DNA of 64,000 nucleotides from Gemmatimonadota bacterium (GCA_030747075.1 JASLLL010000008.1:24842-88841), one strand, 5' to 3'; positions 1 to 9,944 are shown, numbered from the stretch's first letter. A program made the numbers and translations. The notes: generated by a model not told the origin, from the letters alone.

Positions 1-1
1 C

Positions 2-616
2 GCAGACATCGACCGAATCGAAGAACCGATGGTTCGTGCCGAGATTGTCGTGCCGACGGATTACATCGGGAACATGATGAAGCTCGGACAGGAGCGACGC
101 GGCACCCATGGCGGGATGGAGTACATCGACCCGACGCGTGTGGTGATCCACTTCGAGTTTCCGCTTGCGGAGATCATCTTCGACTTCTACGACAAGCTGA
201 AGTCGATCAGCCGCGGATATGCATCCTTCGACTACGAGTTTTCGGACTACCAGGTCTCTCCAATGGTCAAGCTGGACATCCTGCTGAACGGGGAACCGGT
301 GGACGCGTTGTCGATTATCGTGCACCGGGACAAGGCTTACGAGTGGGGGAAGAGCCTCGTCGAGAAACTGAAGGAAGTCATCCCTCGGCACCAGTTCCAG
401 GTGGCGGTGCAGGCGGCGGTGGGCTCGAAGATCATCGCACGGGAGACCCTGCGCGCGCTTCGCAAGAATGTGACCGCGAAGTGTTATGGCGGGGACATTA
501 CCCGGAAGCGGAAACTCCTGGAGCGGCAGAAGGAAGGGAAGAAGCGGATGAAGCAGGTGGGCACCGTCCGCGTTCCGCAGGAAGCATTTCTCTCGGTGCT
601 GAAGATCGACCGGTAG
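2..616 (+). CDS. lepA: Elongation factor 4 (LepA), C-terminal part
   Basis: The open frame enters from the left edge, so the GTPase domain is missing; about 204 residues remain. They match the C-terminal half of LepA/EF4: the EF-G domain V-like start ([12 protein letters not shown]), the CQERRG-like segment (here LGQERRG), and the LepA-specific C-terminal domain ending in the basic [16 protein letters not shown] stretch and a VPQEAF tail. LepA is a ribosome-associated translational GTPase that acts on stalled or mistranslocated ribosomes. The stop is a TAG, and hemW follows about 100 bases later on the same strand, a common lepA-hemW neighbourhood. Identification is firm; only completeness is limited by the window. 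Confidence 0.95.
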   Translation, partial: ADIDRIEEPMVRAEIVVPTDYIGNMMKLGQERRGTHGGMEYIDPTRVVIHFEFPLAEIIFDFYDKLKSISRGYASFDYEFSDYQVSPMVKLDILLNGEPVDALSIIVHRDKAYEWGKSLVEKLKEVIPRHQFQVAVQAAVGSKIIARETLRALRKNVTAKCYGGDITRKRKLLERQKEGKKRMKQVGTVRVPQEAFLSVLKIDR

Positions 617-716
617 CGCTGTCTCCCGTCGATCGCTGCCCCTGCGTGTGCTCAGGCGGACAGCGTGTACTCTTCGAACGGCGGAAGCTGAACGAATCCT
701 GTCGCGGGAGAGGCTC

Positions 717-1880
717 TTGAGCATCGGACTCTACATTCATGTTCCGTTCTGTCGCTCGAAGTGCCCGTATTGCGCGTTCTACTTCGTCGTGGGCCGCGCC
801 GAGCTGCGCGGACGGTATGTGGATGCGCTGGTTGCGGAGATCGGGCGTGCGGCGGACCGCGTGCCGTTCGCGGGGAGGACTCTCTCGTCCGTGTACTTCG
901 GGGGAGGGACGCCCGCCGTGCTGGAACCGGCGGAAGTGGCGCGTGTCGTCCGTGCGGCGGCCGCGGCGTTTGGCCTGGAACCGGATGCAGAGGTGAGCCT
1001 CGAGGCGAACCCCGACCGCCTGGACGCGTCGCGGATCGCGGGGTTCCGCGAAGCCGGGGTGAATCGCCTGACGCTGGGGTTTCAGGCCACCCGTCCCCTT
1101 CGGCTTCGTGCGCTGGGGCGGACGCACTCCCCCGGGGACAGCCTTCGCGCATACGAAGCGGCGCGTGCCGCAGGGTTCGAGAATATCGCAATCGACCTCA
1201 TCTTCGGGACGCCGGGGCAGGATGCCGCGTCGTGGGCGGCCGAAGTGGAGGAGGTGGCCGCGCTCGCCCCGGAGCATGTCAGCGTGTATGAGCTGACACC
1301 GGAGGAAGGAACCCGGCTCGCTCGTCACTTGCGAGAAGAGCGCGTGCGTCTTCCGGATTCAGATACACGAGCGGACATGTTCGACGACGCGGGCGAAGTC
1401 CTCGGCCGGTACGGACTGGAGCGCTACGAAATCTCGAACTTCGCTCGGGCTCACCGCGAGTGCAGACACAACGCCGATGCGTGGCGCGGTCTGGACGCGA
1501 TCGGCGTGGGCGCCAGTGCCGCGTCCCACGCGGGGAACGCGCGCTGGACGAATGTCGCGGATCTCGATGCGTACATTGCGCGAATCGAATCGGGAGAGGA
1601 CGCGACCGCGGAACGGGAGATTCTGGACGAGGGGACCTGGGCTGCCGAGGATCTCTACCTGGGCCTTCGACTCATGGAGGGGATCGACGCCACCGCACGA
1701 CTGGCCCGTCTCCCGGAGCCTGCGCGCGAGCGAATCACCGCCGTGCTGGAAACCGCCCGGGCCGCCGGGTTGCTTGCGACGGGGGGCGGGCGCTTTCGCC
1801 TGACTCAACGCGGACTTCTGCTGGCGGACTCGGTGTTTGAGGACTTGCTGACGGATGTGCGCCCTACGGCAGGACGATGA
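717..1880 (+). CDS. hemW: HemW-like radical SAM protein
   Basis: This 387-residue protein carries the radical SAM cluster motif CRSKCPYC (Cys12, Cys16, Cys19 from the chosen start), the GGGTP S-adenosylmethionine-binding strand near residue 62, and the typical C-terminal HemW extension. HemW is a heme chaperone related to, but distinct from, the oxygen-independent coproporphyrinogen oxidase HemN. The frame is open further upstream, but the TTG at 717 has a GGGAGAGG ribosome site just before it and puts the family-typical LYIHVPFC at residue 5, so I chose TTG. The 3' end overlaps the convergent secreted-protein gene by 17 bases. Confidence 0.92.
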   Translation: MSIGLYIHVPFCRSKCPYCAFYFVVGRAELRGRYVDALVAEIGRAADRVPFAGRTLSSVYFGGGTPAVLEPAEVARVVRAAAAAFGLEPDAEVSLEANPDRLDASRIAGFREAGVNRLTLGFQATRPLRLRALGRTHSPGDSLRAYEAARAAGFENIAIDLIFGTPGQDAASWAAEVEEVAALAPEHVSVYELTPEEGTRLARHLREERVRLPDSDTRADMFDDAGEVLGRYGLERYEISNFARAHRECRHNADAWRGLDAIGVGASAASHAGNARWTNVADLDAYIARIESGEDATAEREILDEGTWAAEDLYLGLRLMEGIDATARLARLPEPARERITAVLETARAAGLLATGGGRFRLTQRGLLLADSVFEDLLTDVRPTAGR

Positions 1881-2985
1881 TGCGTCGCGCCGAGGTGGTC
1901 CCGTCCGCACGAAGCCGACAGAAGTAAACGCCCGCGCCCACGGGTCGCCCCGCGTCGTTCCGGCCGTCCCACCGGCTTCGGTGCCGACCGCCGGGAAGTG
2001 TGCCGTCCTCCAGCGTTCTGACCATTCGACCGGACGCGGAGTGGATGCCCAGCACGACTTCTGACGCGCGCGGGAGGTCGTAGCGGATCCATGAACCCCC
2101 TCGGGTCGGGTTGGGGGTGCACCCGCGAATCCCGGCCGCCGGACTCGGCGCGGCTTCGTTTCCGATCGCCGCCCCGACGGAAGGGGAGCACGGGTCCACC
2201 GGATAGCCTCCGTACTGCCACACTTCACCGGCGTCTTCCGCGATAAAGAGGGTTGTCGTCGAATCCCCGGACTCACCGATCAGCGCGACGCCCTCCTGAT
2301 TGTCTCCCGCGAGATCGTACTCACGCAGGAAGGTGCCGTCGGCGAGGGTCTCCACGATGACATCGTGGCTGTCGTGGATGGCGTAGAGGACGCCGGTGCA
2401 GGCGTCGTAGTGCATTCCCGAAAGGTCGTCCCGCCCGTCGTGAGACGCTCGCGTTCCCAGGTGCTGAACGCTCCCGCCCGCCTGCAGGTCGAAGATGAAG
2501 AGGTCCCCGTTGTCCTGGAGACCCGCGTAGAAGAGGCCGTCCACAAAGGTCAGGGCTTCCAGCCCCTGGTTGCCCGGCCCCTGAAGCCAGGGCGTCAGAT
2601 CCCATGCGTTCCCGGTGGGCGCCCCGGTTGCCAAATCGAACTCCACGACTCCGTCCGGGTTTTCGACGCCGACAAAGACGATGGACCCCGCAGGATCCGC
2701 AAGCGTCACGGCCTCCAGGTCCCCGCCCAGATCCCACGACACCAGTCCTCCGGCCGGATTCAGTTCGCAGACGATGCCGCCGTCATCCACCACGATCAGG
2801 CGATTGCGTCCGGCGTGCCAGACCGCGCCGCTGGGCTCGAATCCGCCCGGGAGTCCTCCCGGTTCGCCCATGCGCCCGATCTCGACGCCCGAATCCGCGG
2901 GCCAGTCGGTGGCCCCGCCGGGTGCCGCCGAGGCCGCCTGGAGGAGAACCGCCGTGATGAGTAGTCGATGTGCGGCGCGTTGCAT
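1864..2985 (-). CDS. Secreted protein with SdiA-regulated/phytase-like propeller and FlgD-Ig-like C-terminal module
   Basis: A 373-residue protein begins with a short basic n-region and a hydrophobic signal sequence (about residues 1-25). The body has repeating beta-strand units such as LEAVTLADPAGSIVFVGVEN and LEALTFVDGLFYAGL, resembling the SdiA-regulated or esterase-like phytase propeller. The last 85 residues form a FlgD-Ig-like module (PNPTRGGSWIRYDLP, then WDGRNDAGRPVGAGVYF), a known C-terminal sorting or stalk domain in FCB-type bacteria. The ATG at 2985 is preceded by GGGAG 12 bases upstream and directly precedes the signal peptide; an upstream in-frame ATG lacks a ribosome site. Probably surface-exposed or secreted; the substrate is unknown. 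Confidence 0.75.
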   Translation of the reverse strand: MQRAAHRLLITAVLLQAASAAPGGATDWPADSGVEIGRMGEPGGLPGGFEPSGAVWHAGRNRLIVVDDGGIVCELNPAGGLVSWDLGGDLEAVTLADPAGSIVFVGVENPDGVVEFDLATGAPTGNAWDLTPWLQGPGNQGLEALTFVDGLFYAGLQDNGDLFIFDLQAGGSVQHLGTRASHDGRDDLSGMHYDACTGVLYAIHDSHDVIVETLADGTFLREYDLAGDNQEGVALIGESGDSTTTLFIAEDAGEVWQYGGYPVDPCSPSVGAAIGNEAAPSPAAGIRGCTPNPTRGGSWIRYDLPRASEVVLGIHSASGRMVRTLEDGTLPGGRHRSRWDGRNDAGRPVGAGVYFCRLRADGTTSARRIIVLP

Positions 2986-3249
2986 GAGGTCTGAATACTC
3001 CCGGTTCATGGAAGGAGATGTGGAGTGTTGACCTGCCCCCACACATCGTACCATTCCTTGAGCTTCATCCGGCAAGCCTGACTGGCATAGGCTCGACGCC
3101 CTCGGGTGCCCTCCCTCGTGGAGCCCCCCCGAAAAGATCTCTTATCATACAGTCACCGGAACAGTATTGTGGTCCGTCATCGGGGGACATTGCCGTCGCC
3201 CGCCCATTCAGAAACGGGTCGGCTGTGTTTCAGTCGAGGAGTGAAAGCC

Positions 3250-3894
3250 ATGTCGATTCTCTTCAAGCAGACCAGGGAACTGGCCGCGCAGATGGACGAC
3301 TTTCTGGATGCGGTCAGCGAGGGCGCCCTGGTCTTCCAGCAGGGCGTGGCGGACTATCTTTCGGGAGACATGGAGCGGTTCGAGACGCGCTATCAGGCCA
3401 TCGGCGTGCTGGAAAACCGCGCCGATGATCTGCGCAGGTCCATCGAGGGGCACCTCTATCGTCACTCGTTGATACCAGAGTCCCGGGGAGATGTGCTGGG
3501 GCTTCTGGAAACGATGGATGACATCCTCAATATCGCCAAGAACACGCTGAGTCTGTTCCTTGTGGAACGGCCGGAGATGATCCCCGGTCTGACCAGGGAG
3601 TGGACGGACCTCGCGGAGGCGGCGAAGCACACGGCGGAAGCGGTGGTGCTGGCCGCACGAAAGTTCTTCCGGGACCCCCACGGAGTGAACGACCACCTGC
3701 ACAAGGCCTACTTCCACGAGAAGGAAGGCGACCGGCTCGCCATGGATCTCAAACGGAAGATCTTCGTGGCGGATGTCGATCTGGCGCACAAGATCCACCT
3801 GCGCTACTTCGCGCTGAACATCGATCAGGTGTCCGATGCGGCTGAAGATGTGGCCGACCGACTCTCCATCTACGCCATCAAGAGAACCGTCTAG
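3250..3894 (+). CDS. PhoU-like DUF47 phosphate transport regulator
   Basis: This 214-residue all-helical protein is of the DUF47/TIGR00153 family, distantly PhoU-like, with the conserved READDLRR-like segment (NRADDLRRSIEGHLY), a KEGDRLA metal-binding helix (HEKEGDRLAMDLKRK) and a C-terminal AEDVADRLSIYAIKR helix. Members usually sit directly upstream of Pit-type phosphate transporters and are thought to modulate them. Here the TAG stop overlaps the GTG start of the Pit gene by one base, so translation is coupled. The ATG follows a GAGGAG ribosome site at about 3236. The 250 bases upstream hold no other gene. Confidence 0.93.
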   Translation: MSILFKQTRELAAQMDDFLDAVSEGALVFQQGVADYLSGDMERFETRYQAIGVLENRADDLRRSIEGHLYRHSLIPESRGDVLGLLETMDDILNIAKNTLSLFLVERPEMIPGLTREWTDLAEAAKHTAEAVVLAARKFFRDPHGVNDHLHKAYFHEKEGDRLAMDLKRKIFVADVDLAHKIHLRYFALNIDQVSDAAEDVADRLSIYAIKRTV

Positions 3895-4937
3895 TGCTGC
3901 TGTTTTTTCTCTCCAGCGGGCTCTTTCTCGGCTGGTCTCTGGGGGCGAATGACGCGGCGAATGTGTTCGGCACGGCCGTGGGCACGCGCATGGTCCGGTT
4001 CACGACGGCCGCGTTCATCTGCAGCGCATTCCTGATCGTCGGTGCGGTGGTCGGTGGCGCGGGGGCATCCCATACGCTGGGGAAACTGGGGGCCGTCAAT
4101 GCGCTGGGCGGCGCGTTCATGGTCGCGCTGTCGGCGGGCTTCACCGTCTTCGCGATGACTCGCCTCTCACTGCCGGTCTCCACCTCGCAGGCCATTGTGG
4201 GCGCGATCATCGGGTGGAACTTCTTCTCGGGATCCCCGACGGATACGGGCGCACTCACGCGGATCGTGACGACCTGGGTGGCGTGTCCCCTGCTGGCGGC
4301 CCTGTTCGCCATGCTCTTCCATACCGTGTTCAAGACGCTCTTCCAGCGTTTCCCGATCCATATGCTCTGGGAAGACATGGTCGTCCGGTGGGGGCTGATC
4401 GGGGCAGGCGCGTTCGGGTCGTACAGTCTCGGCGCAAACAACATCGCCAATGTCATGGGGGTCTTCGTGCCGGTGGCGCCGTTCGAGGATCTCACTCTGT
4501 GGGGCGTCTTCACGCTGACCGGTACGCAGCAACTCTTCCTCATCGGCGGGGTGGCCATCTCGGTCGGAGTGTTCACTTACTCGCGGCGCGTGATGGAGAC
4601 CGTGGGCGGCAGCCTGCTGAAGCTGACGCCGCAGATGGCGCTGATCGTCGTGCTGTCCCAGGCGGTTGTGCTCTATCTCTTCTCCAGCGAAGGACTGTCG
4701 GCGTGGCTGATCAGCCATGGGCTTCCGGCGATCCCGCTGGTGCCGGTGTCCAGTTCGCAGGCGGTCATTGGCGCGGTACTCGGGCTGGGGATTCTGCAGG
4801 GCGGACGCGGGATTCGGTACGGCGTACTGGGAGAGATCGCAGCCGGATGGGTGACCACGCCGGTGATCGCGGGGGTGGTCTCGTACATTGCGCTCTTCTT
4901 CCTGCAGAATGTGTTCGCGATTCAGGTCATGCAGTAA
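3894..4937 (+). CDS. pit: Pit-family inorganic phosphate transporter
   Basis: A 347-residue inner-membrane protein shows the Pit signature twice: GANDAANVFGTAVG near the N terminus and GANNIANVMG in the second half. This is the inverted-repeat architecture of proton- or sodium-coupled phosphate symporters. Both PVSTSQAIVGAIIG and PVSSSQAVIGAVLG motifs, which line the substrate path, are present. About ten hydrophobic segments are visible. It starts at a GTG overlapping the stop of the DUF47 gene, so the two are almost certainly one operon. The direct homologue class is low-affinity Pit; metal-phosphate import is the inferred role. Confidence 0.95.
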   Translation: MLLFFLSSGLFLGWSLGANDAANVFGTAVGTRMVRFTTAAFICSAFLIVGAVVGGAGASHTLGKLGAVNALGGAFMVALSAGFTVFAMTRLSLPVSTSQAIVGAIIGWNFFSGSPTDTGALTRIVTTWVACPLLAALFAMLFHTVFKTLFQRFPIHMLWEDMVVRWGLIGAGAFGSYSLGANNIANVMGVFVPVAPFEDLTLWGVFTLTGTQQLFLIGGVAISVGVFTYSRRVMETVGGSLLKLTPQMALIVVLSQAVVLYLFSSEGLSAWLISHGLPAIPLVPVSSSQAVIGAVLGLGILQGGRGIRYGVLGEIAAGWVTTPVIAGVVSYIALFFLQNVFAIQVMQ

Positions 4938-4963
4938 AGTCCCGCACAGAAGCGGAGGGTTGC

Positions 4964-6412
4964 ATGGATCGCCGGAAACAACGCAAGGCCCCCCGTCCGT
5001 CTCCTCCTCCTCCGGAGCGCGGAGTCTTCGTCAATCGTACGCTGAACCTGCGCGCCGTTCGGGCTGTCGGTTACGACATGGACTACACGCTCATTCACTA
5101 CCATTCGGAAGAGTGGGAGCGGCAGGCTCACGCCTATACGCGGGAGAAGCTTCTGGCGAAGGGGTGGCCGGTCGGAGAACTGGAGTTCAATCCGGAATCC
5201 GTGACCCGCGGTCTCACCATCGATCTCGAACTCGGCAATCTTGTGAAGGCGAACCGGTTCGGCTATGTCATCCGGGCCGCGCACGGAACGAAGTTCCTCG
5301 ACTTCGACGAGCAACGCCGCACCTACTCCCGCGTCCCGGTGGATCTGTCCGGCTCGCGCTTCAGCTTTCTCAACACGCTGTTCTCGCTGTCGGAAGCGTG
5401 TATTTTCGGCCAGCTTGTGGAGTTGCTGGATGCCGGGCGCCTTCCTCAAGCCATGGGATACGACGATCTCCACGGTATCGTCCGCGCCGCTCTCGACGAG
5501 GCCCACCTGGAAGGGAAGATGAAGGCCGGGATCATTGCGGACCCGGAGCGATATGTCGCGCTCGACGAAGACCTTCCGCTCGCGCTTCTCGATCAGCGCC
5601 ATGCGGGCAAGAAACTCCTGCTCATCACCAACTCCGAGTGGGATTACACTCGTTCGATGATGTCGTGGGCGTTCGACCGCTTCCTTCCGAACGGCACGAC
5701 CTGGCGCGACCTCTTCGACATGGTCATCGTCTGCGCGCGAAAGCCGGAGTTCTTTACCGGACGAAACCCATTGTATGAGGTGGTCGATGAAGATCGCAGC
5801 CTTCTTGCGACGGATGTGCGTACGCTGAACGAGCACGCGGTATTCTTCGGGGGGAACGCGCCGCTGGTCGAGGAGCACCTGGGCCTGGACGGAGACGAGA
5901 TCCTCTATGTCGGGGACCATCTCTTCAGCGATGTCCATGTGTCGAAGGCGGTGCTGCGGTGGCGAACGGCGCTGATACTCAGAGAGCTGGAGAAAGAAGT
6001 CGGGGAACTTCACGAGTTCGGCCCATCGCAGGAGAAGCTGACCGCCATGATGGCGGAAAAGGAGAAGGCCGAAACCGAGTTCTACGGGCTTCGGCTGGCG
6101 GCGCAGCGCGGGAAGAGGAAGTACGGTCCGCCCGGGGCCGCACGGTCCTCCGTGGAGCGCAGGCTCGCGGAGTTGCGCGGGCGAATCGCGGAACTGGATG
6201 AGCAGATCGCGCCGTTGGCGGTGGCGTCGGGGAAGATCGGCGGGTCCAGCTGGGGGCCGCTTCTGCGCGCGGGCAACGACAAGAGCCTCTTCGCCAGGCA
6301 GGTGGAGCGCTACGCGGATGTCTACACGAGCCGCGCGTCCAACTTCCTGTTCCAGACGCCGTTCGGATTCCTGCGGGCCCCGCGCGGGAGCTTGCCGCAC
6401 GACCCTCTCTGA
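4964..6412 (+). CDS. HAD-superfamily 5'-nucleotidase (cN-II-like family)
   Basis: This 482-residue cytosolic protein has the HAD nucleophile motif DMDYTL (Asp38 and Asp40), motif II in LLITNSEWDYT and motif III/IV in YVGDHLFSDVHVSK. These, the length and the region AAHGTKFLDFD place it in the 5'-nucleotidase family of IMP/GMP-type cN-II enzymes. It would dephosphorylate purine nucleoside monophosphates; exact substrate is not deducible. A charged, probably coiled-coil segment follows motif IV (about residues 345-430). The ATG at 4964 has a GGAGGG ribosome site six bases upstream; the frame is open upstream over the Pit gene but that extension is shadow sequence. It ends 13 bases from a convergent gene. 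Confidence 0.88.
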   Translation: MDRRKQRKAPRPSPPPPERGVFVNRTLNLRAVRAVGYDMDYTLIHYHSEEWERQAHAYTREKLLAKGWPVGELEFNPESVTRGLTIDLELGNLVKANRFGYVIRAAHGTKFLDFDEQRRTYSRVPVDLSGSRFSFLNTLFSLSEACIFGQLVELLDAGRLPQAMGYDDLHGIVRAALDEAHLEGKMKAGIIADPERYVALDEDLPLALLDQRHAGKKLLLITNSEWDYTRSMMSWAFDRFLPNGTTWRDLFDMVIVCARKPEFFTGRNPLYEVVDEDRSLLATDVRTLNEHAVFFGGNAPLVEEHLGLDGDEILYVGDHLFSDVHVSKAVLRWRTALILRELEKEVGELHEFGPSQEKLTAMMAEKEKAETEFYGLRLAAQRGKRKYGPPGAARSSVERRLAELRGRIAELDEQIAPLAVASGKIGGSSWGPLLRAGNDKSLFARQVERYADVYTSRASNFLFQTPFGFLRAPRGSLPHDPL

Positions 6413-6425
6413 GAGCGAGCCATTC

Positions 6426-7898
6426 TCACGGGCCACGCACACGCCTTTCGCGCAGGAGGAGCATCCCGGCGGCCGCGGACGCCACGCAGAGAAGACCGAA
6501 CGCGAACATCGCCACCCGGGAAACTCCGACCAGCGGAAACCAGACCCACCAGAAGTCGGGCATTCTCCTGGTGACGCGGGGGGATCCCTGGAGGATCGGC
6601 GCATAGGGGGCTCCGTCGCGCGAAGGCTCATAGGCGATCATCCTCTCGCGCAGGCTTCGGAAGAAGGTCCACGCAAGCCGCGATTCCACATAGACCTGCG
6701 ACCGAGACGGGGCGAAGTGGATGTCGTCGGCGGTCTCTGTCGCGCCGGTTTGCCTCACCCACTGGTTGTACCAGATGTAGTAGGTCTCGTAGTTGAGAGA
6801 GACCCCCACAAGTTGCACCGCAATTGACAGCGAGACGAGAGGAAGGAGCAGGCTGCGACGGATTCGTCCCGGCTCCAGGAGGGGCAGCGTCGCCAGCGCG
6901 AGTACCGGTACGACAGGCAGAAGGTGGCGTGGCCCCCATGTCCAGTCGCCGCTCCAGACGGTCACAAAGCTTAGGAAGGCGAGATACGCCCCCGCGATCA
7001 GCGGGATGACCGGAGCAAAGCGAGGAGCGGCCCTTCGGAAACCGCGGAAACCGGAGAACGCGAGCACGAGCGCCGGATTGTAGACGAAGAAACTCCGGCC
7101 GGGGCTGGCCACCAGTCCGAAAAACGCCCGGGCTTGCGGCGCAAAGTACCGAAACTCCGTCCGATCGTATCCCACCGAAAGAGCGTCCCCCCATCGAAGG
7201 GCGTTGTATCCGAGAACGACCGCCACTGCGGGTGCGGCTGCGAGTGCGAATGCCCCAGCGCGGCCCCTGCCGTGTGGCCCCGTCGCGATGAGCCACGCAA
7301 GGGCGGGGAGGAAGAGTACAGCGGTGGGCCGGACGAGCAGTGCGGCGCCGAATGCCAGCCCTGCCAGCACGGCACTTCGTCGGCCTTCTCTCAGCGCGAA
7401 GAAGAGCGCGGCGACTCCGGCGGCGGACTCAAGGGGCGCCTCGAAAGTGAACTTCGCATGGGGCCACGCCAGCGTGGCCACGCCGTAAAGGAGGGCGACG
7501 CGAACTCCCGCTCTTTCGGAGAACCCAAGGCGGCCCGCCAGCAAGACGAGCATCGCCGCGGTCAGCGCCGTCGCAAGGAGGTTGATGATGGGGATGAGCG
7601 TGGCGTCGTGCTCTCCGCCAAGTGCCACAAACGGCACCATCAGAAGCGACTGTCCGATTCCGTATACCGCAAAGTGTCGGCCGCCTTGCCCGGGGAAGGA
7701 GCCGACGATGCCGAAAGGAGTCTGCATACGCATCGGCTCGACTGCCGGGGTGCCTTCACGGACCAGGCTGCGCGCGACCTCCAGCCGGACTCCGGTGTCG
7801 ATGGTGTCGATTCGGAACGAAGCCGTGGCCAGGTAGATTCCGGCTAGAACGAGGAACACCCCGAGAGCGCTTCGGCCGAAATGGGATGCAGGCTGCAT
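6426..7898 (-). CDS. Polytopic membrane protein, glycosyltransferase (PMT/ArnT)-like
   Basis: A 490-residue protein has about eleven to twelve hydrophobic helices. An early periplasmic loop carries Asp residues (RIDTIDTGVRLEVARSLV), followed by a short loop rich in aromatic and glycine residues. This layout resembles GT39/GT-C dolichyl- or undecaprenyl-phosphate-linked glycosyltransferases. No sharper family motif is recognisable, so the enzymatic role is inferred from topology. It lies 29 bases after the nitronate monooxygenase gene on the same strand and is probably co-transcribed with it, although a shared function is not evident. Its 3' end faces the 5'-nucleotidase gene with a 13-base gap and no visible terminator. 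Confidence 0.65.
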   Translation of the reverse strand: MQPASHFGRSALGVFLVLAGIYLATASFRIDTIDTGVRLEVARSLVREGTPAVEPMRMQTPFGIVGSFPGQGGRHFAVYGIGQSLLMVPFVALGGEHDATLIPIINLLATALTAAMLVLLAGRLGFSERAGVRVALLYGVATLAWPHAKFTFEAPLESAAGVAALFFALREGRRSAVLAGLAFGAALLVRPTAVLFLPALAWLIATGPHGRGRAGAFALAAAPAVAVVLGYNALRWGDALSVGYDRTEFRYFAPQARAFFGLVASPGRSFFVYNPALVLAFSGFRGFRRAAPRFAPVIPLIAGAYLAFLSFVTVWSGDWTWGPRHLLPVVPVLALATLPLLEPGRIRRSLLLPLVSLSIAVQLVGVSLNYETYYIWYNQWVRQTGATETADDIHFAPSRSQVYVESRLAWTFFRSLRERMIAYEPSRDGAPYAPILQGSPRVTRRMPDFWWVWFPLVGVSRVAMFAFGLLCVASAAAGMLLLRERRVRGP

Positions 7899-7927
7899 CG
7901 CTCACCACGCTCCGCCGCGGGTTCGGG

Positions 7928-9376
7928 TCAGCCGAGGTCCGGCGTCCTGACCGGCTTCAGGAGTGACTCGATTACTTCTTTGGCGCGGTAGGATTCCGCA
8001 CCCGGCGGGAGGAAGCGCGCAACCGTGGCGACATCGTCTCCGGAGGTGACGAACGGCATCTCCCGGCCGCCATCCGCCCGCAACTGCGCAAGGCCGATGT
8101 TCGCGAAGAGCGCATTGCAGAGACACACGCGACCGTGCGTGTCTGCCGCATCGCCGCCTTTTTGCACATAGTCCTCCACCGGTTCCGCAGGGCATCGCCA
8201 CCCCACGGATCCCCCCGGTGTCTTGTACGCATGGCGCAGGTATCCGAGATCGCATACGCGCGTCCGGTTTTCGTACGCGACTCCGTCCGAAAGCGTGTCT
8301 TCCATCTGCATGACTTTGAAGGGGAAGCCCGTGGGGGAGGCGACCGGGTCCGTGAAGACCTTCGCCTGCCCGGCCCTGCTGGCCGAAAGGACGCGCGCCT
8401 TCAGTTCCGGGTCCAGATCCGACTCCTCCGCGTATGCGAAGGCGGTCCCCACCTGAACTCCGGCGGCGCCTGCCTGACGCGCCTCTGCCACGCTCTCCGG
8501 GTCTGCCCAGGATCCGGCGAGCCAGAACGGCAACCCCAGCGCACCGATGGCCTGAAGATCCGGGACATCGCGCCGGCCATAGACTGGCGCACCCTCCTCG
8601 CACAACTGCATTCGCCCTCGGGGCGGGGCGTTGTGTCCGCCCGCGGTCGGTCCTTCCACCACGAACCCGTCGATGCGCCCGGTGGACTTCTTCGCCAGCA
8701 TCGACGCAAGAGTGGCGGAAGAGACAATGGGGACGAACTTCGGTCGTTCGATCGGCGCCACCGTTCCTTCGGAGAACTCCTGCGGGTCGAATCGGGTGAA
8801 GAAGTCTTCGTCCCGTGCTGCACCTCGAACATCCATCTTGAGCTCGACGGGTTGCCCGTCCGCGAGAAGGTCGATCACGCCGGGGATGGTCTTGGGAATG
8901 CCCGCGCCCATGAGGATCCACGCCGCACCCGCAAGCATGGCTCCGTAGAGTGACGGCAGCGTCGGGAGCTGGACCTTCTCCAGGTAGTTGATCCCCACCG
9001 GGCCCCGATGGCCTTCCCGGGCCAGAAAGATCTCCACGAAGTTGCTGGTGACCAGTAGCTCGGCGAGATGCCTGCCGGGCCGCATGGCTGGCATGGGCTT
9101 GGAACCGAAGGGTCTTTTCTTCTGCAGCCCTTCCGGCACGAAGTGACGGTCGAGGATTCGCTGGGCGACGTCCGGAATCGGGAAGTGCCCCAGCGCCCGG
9201 CGAATGTGACCGCCGGGATCGCCGACCTGAAGCCGCCGCGTCATCACCAGATCCAGGCAGGTCCCGGACACGACACCGAGCTGCCCCGCTTTGGATACCG
9301 CGCGGGCCAGGCGCCAGCCTGAAACGCCGACCCCCATTCCGCCTTGAATAATCGTCGGCAGCGACATGCGAGGCAT
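7928..9376 (-). CDS. Nitronate monooxygenase / 2-nitropropane dioxygenase family protein
   Basis: A 482-residue FMN-binding TIM-barrel protein. The N-terminal IIQGGMGVGVSG, the central EGPTAGGHN loop that contacts flavin and carries the catalytic-region His, and the AGAAGVQVGTAF phosphate-binding segment are all typical of the NPD family. It is longer than the usual 320-360 residues. The extra C-terminal 100 residues contain a Cys cluster (WRCPAEPVEDYVQK, then VCLCNALF), as in a group of long, uncharacterised NPD-like proteins. The family oxidises alkyl nitronates, or acts in lipid metabolism as enoyl reductase partners; the substrate here is unknown. The ATG at 9376 has a GGGAG site six bases upstream. 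It contains one of only four ACGT sites in the window (9168). Confidence 0.8.
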   Translation of the reverse strand: MPRMSLPTIIQGGMGVGVSGWRLARAVSKAGQLGVVSGTCLDLVMTRRLQVGDPGGHIRRALGHFPIPDVAQRILDRHFVPEGLQKKRPFGSKPMPAMRPGRHLAELLVTSNFVEIFLAREGHRGPVGINYLEKVQLPTLPSLYGAMLAGAAWILMGAGIPKTIPGVIDLLADGQPVELKMDVRGAARDEDFFTRFDPQEFSEGTVAPIERPKFVPIVSSATLASMLAKKSTGRIDGFVVEGPTAGGHNAPPRGRMQLCEEGAPVYGRRDVPDLQAIGALGLPFWLAGSWADPESVAEARQAGAAGVQVGTAFAYAEESDLDPELKARVLSASRAGQAKVFTDPVASPTGFPFKVMQMEDTLSDGVAYENRTRVCDLGYLRHAYKTPGGSVGWRCPAEPVEDYVQKGGDAADTHGRVCLCNALFANIGLAQLRADGGREMPFVTSGDDVATVARFLPPGAESYRAKEVIESLLKPVRTPDLG

Positions 9377-9570
9377 GCATTCTCCCGGGTAGCGAGAGTG
9401 GACCGGAAAGAGGGATTGCGCAGAGGACGAAGACCCGCCTCCGACCTCGCGCGGAGGCTATCACGGACCGGAAAGGGGCGCCACAAGTCCCCGGATCAAG
9501 CGGGGGGAACGGGAAGCCGCTCGATGTGTAGTGCCGGCTTGCGATCGGAACCGCCACTCTCGAACTCTCC

Positions 9571-9909
<339 letters not shown>

Positions 9910-9916
9910 CTCTCGG

Positions 9917-9944
9917 CTGGCACTCCTACCCTTGGGAGTGCCAG
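9917..9944 (+). promoter_or_regulatory. CIRCE-like operator for HrcA
   Basis: CTGGCACTCC (9917-9926) and GGAGTGCCAG (9935-9944) are perfect inverted repeats. The core GCACTC/GAGTGC matches CIRCE (TTAGCACTC-N9-GAGTGCTAA), but the outer bases are CTG/CAG instead of TTA/TAA and the distance between CACTC and GAGTG is ten bases rather than nine. It sits between the promoter and the hrcA start, so autoregulation by HrcA is expected. Confidence 0.8.

Noticed and set aside
4922..6631. 569-codon minus-strand open frame opposite the 5'-nucleotidase
   Set aside because: Shadow frame; composition is biased and the plus-strand gene has intact HAD motifs.
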